Assembly: GCA_026391775.1 (NCBI GenBank)
Contig: JAPLDK010000009.1
Location: 1-64,000, forward strand
Length of the DNA: 64,000 nt
From: Bacteroidota bacterium
Lineage (GTDB): Bacteria > Bacteroidota > Bacteroidia > Bacteroidales > FEN-979
Reading direction: 5' to 3'
In this document: piece by piece, positions 1 through 8,907 of the stretch
Layout of the letters: the number at the start of each line of letters is the position of its first letter
How positions within the stretch are numbered: the first letter of the stretch is position 1
Position numbers and translations under genes: made by a program
The notes under the pieces: model-generated
Databases searched by the model: none
Told to the model about the DNA's origin: nothing
Seen by the model: the letters and a program-made list of their open reading frames with translations, nothing else

Positions 1-487
1 CAATAAAATTTATATCATCCGGAATAAAAGAGTTATGATCGACAGGGATCTTGCTGAATTATATTGTGTTGACACAAGAACTCTCAATCAGGCCGTAAGA
101 AGAAATATCCTGAGGTTCCCTGAAGACTTTATGTTTCAACTGAATAATGAAGAGTTTCAGAATTGGATGTCACAAATTGTGATATCCAAAAAAGAACTTA
201 TGGGATTAAGGAAAAATCCACTGGTCTTCACAGAACAAGGTGTAGCGATGTTATCAGGGATTCTTAAGTCATCGCATGCCATCAACGTGAACATGGCAAT
301 TATGAGGGCATTTGTAATGATTCGCGAATATCTGGAATCCAGTAAAGAATTGAGTTTGAAAATCAGAGAACTGGAAAAATCAATCATAGGACAGGATGAA
401 AAAATTAAACTGATTCTGCAAGCCATTAAGGATTTGATAACAAAAAATGAAGACAAAAAAGTTACTCGAAGGCCAATCGGTTATTAA
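1..487 (+). CDS. ORF6N domain-containing protein (5' end cut by the window edge)
   Basis: Frame is open upstream of the listed ATG (NKIYIIRNKRVMIDRDLAELYCV...). ORF6N/KilA-N-type motifs: MIDRDLAELYxVDTRTLNQAVRRNxxRFPEDFMFQL and LVFTEQGVAMLSGILKS. Confidence 0.85.
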   Translation, partial: NKIYIIRNKRVMIDRDLAELYCVDTRTLNQAVRRNILRFPEDFMFQLNNEEFQNWMSQIVISKKELMGLRKNPLVFTEQGVAMLSGILKSSHAINVNMAIMRAFVMIREYLESSKELSLKIRELEKSIIGQDEKIKLILQAIKDLITKNEDKKVTRRPIGY

Positions 488-497
488 AAAGCGCTTT

Positions 498-1683
498 AAA
501 TCCGCTAAACAATTGAAAGGTGATATGATTTTTCGATAGTTTATTTTGAGCCAAATTCCGGATTAAACCTTGAAGACCGGGAATTCTACCTGAAAAAACC
601 GCCGCTCCCTCATCCGCCAGCTGAAATAGTCTTTAAAAAATGAGAATTCCATCAATATGGCGCTGTTCCTGAACGGGATCCCGATACTGACAATGGAACT
701 GAAAAACCAGCTTTTGGGGGAAGTGCAAGATGGTCGAGAAACAGAAGGAACTGCTCATCTTCCCGCGTTACCACCAGCTCGATTGCGTGCGGAAGATCAG
801 GGACCAGGTGAGGGTGGAGGGAACGGGACATCATTACCTGATCCAGCATACTACCGGCTCGGGAAAATCGTCCGAGATCGGCAGGCTGTGGGACTTGAAC
901 AGACCAAGGGGGTGGTGAACAGCGTGGATTCTCATCCCCAGACGATAATACAAAAGGTAAAGATCATCCTTCAGCAGTTTGTTGGTAAAACTTCCCGCAC
1001 GATCAATGGCAAGGGTTTTAATTCCAGACGGGCTCTGATGAACTTCTGCTACAGGCGATGTTCGTCGATAAGAAACTATCGGGGGTGCAGTGCGTGCAAA
1101 CGCTTTCCCGGCTGAACCGTACCTGCCCAGGCAAGACCGAAACCTTTGTCCTGGATTTCGCAAACGATACTTCGGAAGTAATTGAGGCCTTCCAGCCATT
1201 TTATACCTCCACCGAGCTATCCGGCGAAACCGACCCGAACAAGCTTTATGACCTGGAGACCAAAATTCGGGCTTCCAACTTGTTTACCAAATACATGGTC
1301 GATGAGTTTTGTCGCATGTTCTATTCTGAGCGGCATTCGGATGAAATGCTTCAACCTCCTTTGAACCAGGTCGTGGCCAAGTGGAATGAGATCGGTGATC
1401 CAGAGCAGAAAAACGAGTTCAAGTCGCTGATCCAGTCGTAAGTACGCCTGTACGGATATATCAGCCAGATCATCACCTTCGAAGACATCGAACTCGAGAA
1501 ACTGTTCATCTTCCTGAAATATGTGAATAAGAAGCTGCCCAAAGGAGATCCCGGCTTTGTCGATATCAGCGGATCGGTGGAACTTTCATCATTACGAATC
1601 CAGAAAATCGGGGAATACCGCCTCGGCCTCGAAGACGTTTCCGGCGTTTTAAGCCCCATGGCCGCCGAGGGAGGTGGCGGCAA
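498..1683 (+). pseudogene. hsdR (relic): Relic of type I restriction enzyme R subunit (HsdR), copy 1: frameshifts, stop and internal deletions
   Basis: HsdR-like pieces in order but in different frames: EPNSGLNLE / NRRSLIRQLK*SLKNENSINMALFLNGIPILTMELKNQLLG / MVEKQKELLIFPRYHQLDCVRKIRDQVR..HYLIQHTTGSGKSSEIGRL / QTGSDELLLQAMFVDKKLSGVQCVQTLSRLNRTCPGKTETFVLDF / YVNKKLPKGDPGFVDISGSVELSSLRIQKIGE. Confidence 0.85.
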
Positions 1684-2230
1684 GACCGAAGAGATTAGAC
1701 AACTCTTTAATCAATTTGAGGCAGCAGCAAGCGAGTTGGAAGGAATAGAATGCTGGAGTGCCCGTGAACTTAAGAAGCTGCTTGGTTATTCTAAATGGGA
1801 AAATTTCGAGAAAGTCATTACTAAAGCAAAAGAGGCTTGTACTAACGCAGGGGAACAACCCAAATATCACTTTCCTGACGTCAGGAAGGTGATCGAGGCA
1901 GGTAAAGGTGCTCAACATGAAATAGATGAGATTTTACTGACCCGTTATGCTTTTTACCTCATCGCCCAGAATGGAGATAGTCGAAAACCTGAAATTGCGT
2001 TCGCCCAGAACTATTTTGCAGTGCAAACCCGCAGGGCTGAGTTGGTTGAACAACGCCTATTAGAGTTTGAAAGAGTTAAAGCCCGGGAAAAACTAAGCCA
2101 TACCGAAAGCCAGTTATTAGGAATTTTATACGAACGAGGAGTAGATAGTCAAGGTTTTGCAATAATCCGATCAAAAGGTGACGACTCACTATTTGGGTTA
2201 AACACCCTAGTGCTGAAAAAGAAAAAGTAA
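1684..2230 (+). pseudogene. dinD (fragment): DinD-like (DNA-damage-inducible protein D) fragment, C-terminally truncated, in frame with the hsdR relic (joint ORF 1523-2230)
   Basis: KTEEIRQLFNQFEAAASELEGIECWSARELKKLLGYSKWENFEKVITKAKEAC...HEIDEILLTRYAFYLIAQNGDSRKPEIAFAQNYFAVQTRRAELVEQRLLEFERVKAREKLSHTESQLLGILYERGVDSQGFAIIRSKGDDSLFG is DinD-like. Ends ...LVLKKKK*, short of the usual C-terminus. Confidence 0.8.
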
Positions 2231-2234
2231 TGAT

Positions 2235-2259
2235 ATTTGCTACGCACTGCGTAGCAAAT
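2235..2259. repeat. Perfect hairpin: 11-bp stem, 3-nt loop (ATTTGCTACGC-ACT-GCGTAGCAAAT)
   Basis: Read directly: 2235-2245 is the exact reverse complement of 2249-2259. Confidence 0.95.
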
Positions 2260-2264
2260 TGACC

Positions 2265-2630
2265 TAAACTCATCACCGGCTTGTCATGCGAGTAAATAGT
2301 CCAGATGCCAGGGCATATTATTTCAGAGAATGTGAAACTCAGAATTGGAGCTCGCGTGAACTTGAAAGGAACATAAATACTTTTTTCTATGAGAGGATTT
2401 TATCTTCAAAAAACAAGGCTGAGCCCTTAGTTCTGAACGGCAAAAGTGATCAATTCTCGCTTGCCGATTTCATCAAAGATCCTTATATTTTCGAATTCCT
2501 GAATATCTCTCAACCGGCGTATTCACAGGAAAAACAGATTGAGACAGCTCTTATTTTCTTGGCAGTTGACAAATCGGTATATGGGAAATGGATAACAACG
2601 ATGTCCCCTCTTATAAATCCTTCCACTTAA
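2265..2630 (+). pseudogene. DUF1016/YhcG-type (PDDEXK nuclease family) fragment, truncated at both ends
   Basis: THHRLVMRVNSPDARAYYFRECETQNWSSRELERNINTFFYERILSSKNKAEPL...FIKDPYIFEFL matches the middle of the DUF1016 family. Upstream ~100 aa missing; after ETALIF the reading departs from the family. Confidence 0.7.
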
Positions 2631-2812
2631 TCCGTCAACAATTGGAAAGTGAAATAATTTTTCCATGGTTTATTCCGAGCCAAATTCCGGATTGAACCTT
2701 GAATACGGGGAGCACTACCGGCAAAACCGCCGCTCCCTCATCCGCCGGTAATAATATTTATTATAACATGAAAATTAATATTCCCGCGTTACCACCAGCT
2801 CGATTGCGTCCG
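2628..2812 (+). pseudogene. hsdR (relic): Second relic of the hsdR 5' region (copy 2)
   Basis: Parallels 498-620 and 760-795. Shares 24 bp aaaaccgccgctccctcatccgcc and 29 bp ttcccgcgttaccaccagctcgattgcgt. Encodes EPNSGLNLEYGEHYRQNRRSLIRR**. Confidence 0.85.
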
Positions 2813-2853
2813 TAAAATCCTTTTTTTTCATATATTTGGCCAAAATGATTACG

Positions 2854-4749
2854 ATGAGGAAATATCAAATTCTTCTGTCTCTTGCAATTCTTGCAGGAAA
2901 CTTTGCCAATGGCCAGCAGAATTTCACCTGCCAGCCTTCTCACCCCAGGCCCGGGGATGTGATCACGGTTCAGTATACTCCTGAGGGCGACCTGGCTCAT
3001 ACGAAAGAACAGGTTGAAGCGGTGTATTATCTGTTCTCCCGTAATGGATATAAGGCGGATGATCTTCCGCTGAAACGTTCGGGGAATTCGTATACGGCAA
3101 CAATCACCACCGACACTTCTGTCAATTTCATTCAACTTGGCTTTTACGCTGACAAGACTTTCGACAACAATTTCAGCGAGGGATATTATATCCGGTTATG
3201 GGACGGGGATAAGTTGTGCAAAGGCTGCTATGCCAACCTGTCGATGATTTATTTCCAGACCGGCAGAAAAACCGGAGTAGATACCGACTTTAAGAAAGCC
3301 CTGACCATGATGGAAAAGGAACGCAGCATTTATCCTAACGGGTTTCAGGAGTACGAATGGAAGTATTACTATATCCTGAGCAAGGTTAAAAAGGATACGC
3401 TTCCCGGTCTGCTGCAAAAGGAGGTCGAAGCAGCGATGAAAGCCGGTCTCAGGACCGATGAAGATTATCATAGGGTGGAGATGCTGTATGACCAGGCGGG
3501 ATTCAAAGAGCAGTCGGCCTTCTTCAGAAACCTGAGAAAGGAAAAGTTCCCTGATGGTACCTGGAGAATCCAGGATGAGATCCGCAGCATTACTTCGGAA
3601 ACGGACCCTTCCAAAGCCATGGCCATATATCTCCGTTTTGAAAGCAGTAAGGATGCAAAGGTGATCACATGGAACGAAAGCTATGGCCGGACTGTGATCC
3701 TGCAACGTTATGCTGAAAATAATCTTTGGGATTCCCTGAAAAAATTCGAGGATAATAAAACCTTCCGCATGGAACTGGCAGGCTTTTACAATGATCAGGC
3801 CTGGCAGATGCAGGAATCGGGCAAAGACCTGAAAAAAGCCGAAGAACTTTCATCATGGGCAACGATAGTCGTAAAAAATGAACTGGCTTCCCCTGCCGAA
3901 CCCAAACCGGATGATCTGACCACGAAAGAATGGAACTGGAACCGGGCGTACAAGTATGCAATGTATGCCGATACTTACGGAATGGTCGAATACAAACTGG
4001 GTAATTACAGCAAGGGATTCCCGTTTTCGGAAGAAGCTGCGCTGAAAATCAGCCAAGGCCAGGATGCCGACCAGAACAATACGTTTGCCCTGCTGGCCGA
4101 AAAGGTGCTCAAACCCGCAGAATGCATGAATAAACTTTCGCGGTTCCTGAAAGATGGCAAAGTTACCGACAGCATCAGGGCCATCCTGAAACGCTCGTAT
4201 ATCACGGTGAAAGGCTCAGCCGAAGGGTTTGACGTTTATGTCGCAGGACTTGAGAAGGAGAGCAAACTGAAAATAGCATCCGAAATAAAGAAAAGCATGA
4301 TCACTCAGACAGCGCCTGTATTCAAGTTAAAGACCATGAGCGGGGAGGAAGTGGACCTCGAGAAACTCAAAGGCAAAGTCGTGGTGCTCGATTTCTGGGC
4401 CACCTGGTGCGGTCCCTGCAAGGCCTCGCTCCCCTCCATGCAAAAGGAAGTGAACAGCTACAGAAGCAATCCGGATGTGCAGTTTTTCTTTGTCGATACC
4501 TGGGAACAGGGCGATCAGTCAGCAAAACTCAACAGGGCTAAAGATTTCATCGAAAAGAACAAATATAATTTCACCGTTCTGATGGATGATGACAATGCCG
4601 TGATCGTAAAATACAAGGTCGAAGGCGTCCCTACCAAGTTCGTCATCGATAAAAATGGCATGATACGATTCAAGTCCGTAGGTTTCTTCAACGCATTCAA
4701 GCTGGAACAGGAGATCGAGACCATGATCGGCATCTGCCAGTCTCTTTAA
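2854..4749 (+). CDS. Secreted TlpA/thioredoxin-like disulfide reductase-type protein with long N-terminal region
   Basis: Signal peptide MRKYQILLSLAILAGNFANGQ; C-terminal KGKVVVLDFWATWCGPCKASLPSMQKEV (WCxPC). The ORF track starts at 2836 (TTG); ATG 2854 is the likelier start. Confidence 0.85.
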   Translation: MRKYQILLSLAILAGNFANGQQNFTCQPSHPRPGDVITVQYTPEGDLAHTKEQVEAVYYLFSRNGYKADDLPLKRSGNSYTATITTDTSVNFIQLGFYADKTFDNNFSEGYYIRLWDGDKLCKGCYANLSMIYFQTGRKTGVDTDFKKALTMMEKERSIYPNGFQEYEWKYYYILSKVKKDTLPGLLQKEVEAAMKAGLRTDEDYHRVEMLYDQAGFKEQSAFFRNLRKEKFPDGTWRIQDEIRSITSETDPSKAMAIYLRFESSKDAKVITWNESYGRTVILQRYAENNLWDSLKKFEDNKTFRMELAGFYNDQAWQMQESGKDLKKAEELSSWATIVVKNELASPAEPKPDDLTTKEWNWNRAYKYAMYADTYGMVEYKLGNYSKGFPFSEEAALKISQGQDADQNNTFALLAEKVLKPAECMNKLSRFLKDGKVTDSIRAILKRSYITVKGSAEGFDVYVAGLEKESKLKIASEIKKSMITQTAPVFKLKTMSGEEVDLEKLKGKVVVLDFWATWCGPCKASLPSMQKEVNSYRSNPDVQFFFVDTWEQGDQSAKLNRAKDFIEKNKYNFTVLMDDDNAVIVKYKVEGVPTKFVIDKNGMIRFKSVGFFNAFKLEQEIETMIGICQSL

Positions 4750-5088
4750 GCAGGTGATCCTGTGGCGACTTATCATGAATTGAAGATTATAATCGCAGAT
4801 ATACCGGTATATTATGGAATATAACTTTCAAAACACAAAATAGTTCACTTACACAAAAGCCCGGATCATCTTCGATGGGAACCGAGGCCGGAAGCTGCGA
4901 GATCAAAATTACTGGCTATCATTATTCATTACTTTTTTTGAGGCCTTGGTTTTCATAAAGTTAGATCATTGTGAGATAATAATTTAATGTAAAGATTATC
5001 AAGACATTACGTGCATTTTTTAGCATACTTATAGCCAAGTTTTTAACATATTATATTGAATATCAGATAGATAAAAATACGTCATATA

Positions 5089-5123
5089 TTAAGACAATTA
5101 GTATTAGTTTTACTATGTCTTAA
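5089..5123. repeat. 8-bp inverted repeat TTAAGACA...TGTCTTAA, 19-nt spacer, just upstream of the 5135 ATG
   Basis: 5089-5096 and 5116-5123 are exact reverse complements. Confidence 0.8.
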
Positions 5124-5134
5124 ATCAATATCCC

Positions 5135-7261
5135 ATGAAAAGTAAATCTTTTTTCCTTTGGGCAATGATCTTTGTGATCATTGAAATGGGAGGAATTCAT
5201 CCCGTTTTTTCCTATTCAAACAAGCTGGAAGCAGATTCAATAATCCGGGCAGGTGTAAAACTAAACGGCACCACTCTGACAGATTCCTTATATATGCGGA
5301 TCACTTCCGGCGGGAACCAGGTGGAAGCCAGAAAATTCATGCAGATGCTTGGAGGAGGCTTTTGTCCTTTTTCACATGTGTTTCATCAGAATGGCTTCAT
5401 GACTCAGTACGGAAGATATATCTCGTTCACCGGACTGGGTTTTGACCAGGGCATGGTCAACCTCCAACTGATCAACATGGTACCACCGGCAATCAACCGG
5501 TTTATTGCCGGTGATTCGGTTTATTTCACCCCGCTGGCCTTTCTGGCACAGACCCTGGGAGGGACTATCACCTATGATGCTATTGCAGCCAGGCTTGAAA
5601 TTACCGCTCCACCGCCACCGGATTTCGGGGTTGTGTTCCCTCCGGCTGCTCCGGTCGCCCATGCCCTCCGGGATTTGGGATATGTCGTTCAGCAGGGGGA
5701 GATAAATAAGGAGAATCCCATTGAATTCTGCCTTGCAGGATACACGTCGAACGCCAACGGGAACAATGCCGATTTTCCCTATTTCGGCATCCAGTTACCG
5801 CCCCATCTGGGATCCGATAGCATATTTTCACCCCCGATCAACTTTACATTTCAGGAAAATGAAGCCATGGTCTATATCGGCCTGACACCGCCTGAATGCA
5901 AGTATTACAGCTTCCGCAGCTACTTGATGAACCGGTACTACGAATTTCCCTCTCCTGTGCGTATCAAGATCAATGCCAGCCTGGGGGAGACGACCAGCCT
6001 GTACCGCATGCGGCCTGATCTTCCCCTGAATGCCATGTTCGGACGTAAATTTGCCCTCATCATGTCGGCCGACAGCCTGGTCGCTATGCAGATCATGCAG
6101 ACGATCCTTGCCGCCACCCCCGATATAGCCGAAGCAGATATACATTTTGATATCATTCCTGCGGAGATATTCCATCTGGGGCTCCAGCCGCAGAGCGACT
6201 GGGGCAACTTCCTCTGCCGGGCCGTCCTTTTCGCCGATAGCGCCGCCCAGCAGGCCTATATGAACAATGTTCCGGTAGAGATCATGCGGGTAACCCCCGT
6301 TCCATCTGCTCCGCAGCTTCCTTTCAGCCTGCATCCATTCCTTCCAAGGGCCTGCGGGACCACTGAATTCGCCTTGCTCCCCGATATAGCGCTTCTGGAG
6401 GAAGCAATCTATAACACCTACCATGCAAACTATGAGATGATCATGCTTCTTTCCACTCCACTCGACATGGAGGGGTTTACCGCCATTCAGCTGGGGCAGG
6501 ATGCCAACGGTGACAACCATGATGCCCTGTACATCTTCACCTCCGATTTCCAGTTCAGGGATAAGGACAGGATCCTGGCTTACGGGGTGAATCATAACCT
6601 GACCGGAAAGGCTGAATACACCAATGTCGATATTTACGGAAGAAAATACATGAACGGTTTCGGCGGGATCTCGAACACGATGCTGGAAAAGAGCGCACGG
6701 CAATTCATTGCCGATACCGTCATTGCCGACCAGTTGTTCGCCTGGACCTTCACCCGGCATCCCATTCCGGGGAACCCCTGTACCTACATCGTTCCGTCAG
6801 ACACCAATAATACCCTGGAAGGAATCAATGTGAACGATACAGCTTTTTTCATGTTCCGATTGTATGTGAACACGGCGACCAAAATCGGGCCCGATCCTTT
6901 GGAGGTGACCATGGACCGGACGGTTTTACTCCGGCCATTTAGTTCCGGAATCCCGGAAAACAGAAATGATAACCAGTACCCGGTCATGAAGGTTTTTCCC
7001 AATCCGGTTACCGATAAAACAACCCTGGAATTCTTTGTTCCGGAATGGTCAGACGTTAATCTGTCAGTTTACAATTCGTTCGGCCAGGAGGTGGGTTCAA
7101 TGATCCGGATCAATCATGTAAGGGGAACAGTGTTGCAAGTTTTAACGCTCTGCGGGAATCTCCCATCCGGAATCTATTTTATCCGGGGAATGGTCTGTGA
7201 GAAGGAAACAGGCCAATCCTATCCAATGACCACAAGGATAGTGGTTCCTGGTGGAAAATGA
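5135..7261 (+). CDS. T9SS type-A sorting-domain protein with N-terminal stalk (Cu-amine-oxidase-N-like) domain
   Basis: N-term VYFTPLAFLAQTLGGTITYDAIAARLEIT resembles Cu_amine_oxidN1/stalk repeats. C-term MKVFPNPVTDKTTLEF...VYNSFGQEV...LPSGIYFIRG is a T9SS sorting domain. Confidence 0.75.
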   Translation: MKSKSFFLWAMIFVIIEMGGIHPVFSYSNKLEADSIIRAGVKLNGTTLTDSLYMRITSGGNQVEARKFMQMLGGGFCPFSHVFHQNGFMTQYGRYISFTGLGFDQGMVNLQLINMVPPAINRFIAGDSVYFTPLAFLAQTLGGTITYDAIAARLEITAPPPPDFGVVFPPAAPVAHALRDLGYVVQQGEINKENPIEFCLAGYTSNANGNNADFPYFGIQLPPHLGSDSIFSPPINFTFQENEAMVYIGLTPPECKYYSFRSYLMNRYYEFPSPVRIKINASLGETTSLYRMRPDLPLNAMFGRKFALIMSADSLVAMQIMQTILAATPDIAEADIHFDIIPAEIFHLGLQPQSDWGNFLCRAVLFADSAAQQAYMNNVPVEIMRVTPVPSAPQLPFSLHPFLPRACGTTEFALLPDIALLEEAIYNTYHANYEMIMLLSTPLDMEGFTAIQLGQDANGDNHDALYIFTSDFQFRDKDRILAYGVNHNLTGKAEYTNVDIYGRKYMNGFGGISNTMLEKSARQFIADTVIADQLFAWTFTRHPIPGNPCTYIVPSDTNNTLEGINVNDTAFFMFRLYVNTATKIGPDPLEVTMDRTVLLRPFSSGIPENRNDNQYPVMKVFPNPVTDKTTLEFFVPEWSDVNLSVYNSFGQEVGSMIRINHVRGTVLQVLTLCGNLPSGIYFIRGMVCEKETGQSYPMTTRIVVPGGK

Positions 7262-7516
7262 TGGAAAATAAACTCGTTACGCACTGGATTTGGAGCTTAA
7301 TCCGTTGCGACCTTCTTGTCAATGACCGGTTTCTTCACCACAGTGGCTAATGAAGACCGCATCCCGGATTGGCATAGAGGGTTATTTTCAGTCCGGTCTC
7401 CTTATGTATCTTCGGATTATCAGCCGGGTTTGTTCGATTCGTTTATTTGTATTGATCTACAAAAACCGGAAGCCTTCTGAAGTAAAATAAGCAATAGTTT
7501 AACTCACTCTACCCCG

Positions 7517-7963
7517 TTAAGCTTGCCGGCTTACTTTCATTTCCTTCCAGTTCAGAATAGTACCTGCGGCATAGGTAATACCTGCAGCCAGGAACACCAG
7601 GGAGGAAGTCCAGGCGGCGGTCAGGATCTCACCTTTCGCCATCCCGATGAATATCAGGATAGTCCGGATGACCGACAGTCCCCGTAAAAGAAAAATGACG
7701 CTGAGGATTACAAGTATGACCCGCAATAAAGGAAGATGACGGATACTGCCGGCTCCCGACAGTGCATACAAGCCGCCGATGGCTAAAAGGACTGCTGCTG
7801 CTCCGCCAATGAAAAACAGCATCCACCTGTCCGCAAGAAGTTGCGGAGGACCCTGAAAATAAGCGGCTGCCGCAGGTGAAAGGGAAATGATCATCTGGCA
7901 TACGGCCATGAAAAAGCTGAATCCGGCTGCATAATAGAGCCATAGTTTTTTGTTCATATTCAT
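7517..7963 (-). CDS. Small integral membrane protein (about 4 TM), unknown function
   Basis: 148-aa ORF with four hydrophobic segments; start in NMNKKLWLYYAAGFSFFMAV. Confidence 0.65.
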   Translation of the reverse strand: MNMNKKLWLYYAAGFSFFMAVCQMIISLSPAAAAYFQGPPQLLADRWMLFFIGGAAAVLLAIGGLYALSGAGSIRHLPLLRVILVILSVIFLLRGLSVIRTILIFIGMAKGEILTAAWTSSLVFLAAGITYAAGTILNWKEMKVSRQA

Positions 7964-8109
7964 AGGTGTTTCATATATTCCAAGACGAATTATTTTGCAT
8001 TTTGTTACTTCCTGTTCTGTTAAAGATTAAAGCTAATGGTTTAATTTTGATTGTGACAATAATTTAAGTGCAACTCACGGATTAGAAATGATCTTAAAAA
8101 ATCAGAAAT

Positions 8110-8895
8110 ATGAAAGTCACTGCATTTATTGGTAACGCACAGAAGAGGCATACTTATAATGCCACTGTGCAATTCCTTGAAAAACTGCAATCGCTTGGAG
8201 ATATAGAATGTGAAATCGTTCAGCTGAGTGAATATCACCTTGAAACATGTAAGGGATGCAGATTGTGTTTGGATAAGGGTGAAGAATTCTGTCCCTTAAA
8301 AGACGACAGGGATCTGCTTATTGAAAAAATCATGAATTCAGACGGCGTCATATTCACGTCTCCCAACTACTCTTTTCAGGTTTCTGCCTGGATGAAAATA
8401 TTCCTCGACCGGCTTGGCTTCTTGTTTCATCGGCCCCTGTTTTTCGGGAGAACTTTTACCAGTTTGGTTAACCAGGGAATTTACGGTGGAGGGAAGATTG
8501 TAAAATATTTGAATTTCGTTGCCTTCGGATTAGGATTCAATGTTGTGAAAGGTCATGTTTTATTGACCATTGAACCTGTAACCGAAGAAATGCAGAGAAT
8601 GAATAATAAGATAATTGAAAGGCTGAGTAAAAGATTTTATTCAAAATTGATTGAAAATAAATATCCTGCTCCATCCCTGATCAAACTTTTTTTATTCAGA
8701 ATGGCGCGATCGAGCATGAAAATAATGCTGAATGAGAATAACCGGGATTATGCATTCTATATGAAAAACGGGTGGTTTGAATCGGATTACTATTATCCTG
8801 TAAAATTAAGTCCTGTAAAAGGCTTTGCCGGCAGGTTATTCGACAGAAGGGTGGCTTATGTGGCAAGGACTAAAAACAGGGTAGGGCTTTTTTAG
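8110..8895 (+). CDS. NAD(P)H-dependent oxidoreductase / flavodoxin-like FMN reductase
   Basis: MKVTAFIGNAQKRHTYNATVQFLEKL...CKGCRLCLDKGEEFCPLKDD...DGVIFTSPNYSFQVSAWMKIFLDRLGFLFHRP. Confidence 0.85.
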   Translation: MKVTAFIGNAQKRHTYNATVQFLEKLQSLGDIECEIVQLSEYHLETCKGCRLCLDKGEEFCPLKDDRDLLIEKIMNSDGVIFTSPNYSFQVSAWMKIFLDRLGFLFHRPLFFGRTFTSLVNQGIYGGGKIVKYLNFVAFGLGFNVVKGHVLLTIEPVTEEMQRMNNKIIERLSKRFYSKLIENKYPAPSLIKLFLFRMARSSMKIMLNENNRDYAFYMKNGWFESDYYYPVKLSPVKGFAGRLFDRRVAYVARTKNRVGLF

Positions 8896-8907
8896 CGCAC
8901 AAATACT

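Noticed and set aside
834-1199. 121-aa minus-strand ORF within the hsdR relic
   Set aside because: Antisense to clear HsdR-like coding fragments; no independent support.
2235-2259. Hairpin considered as a rho-independent terminator
   Set aside because: No T-run after the stem, and it lies between two gene fragments; kept as a repeat of unknown role.
4799-4812. 14-bp perfect palindrome ATATACCGGTATAT
   Set aside because: Short, AT-rich, and isolated; could be chance. Mentioned only as context for the 5089 repeat.
5828-6760. 310-aa antisense ORF opposite the T9SS stalk protein (and similar long shadows at 52646-53161, 54120-54713, 3196-3705)
   Set aside because: Complementary-frame shadows of strongly supported genes; no recognisable motifs or signal sequences.
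7262-7510. Possible gene relic in the minus strand (…VVKKPVIDKKVATD*)
   Set aside because: The reading is short, interrupted and not recognisable; cannot support a gene call.
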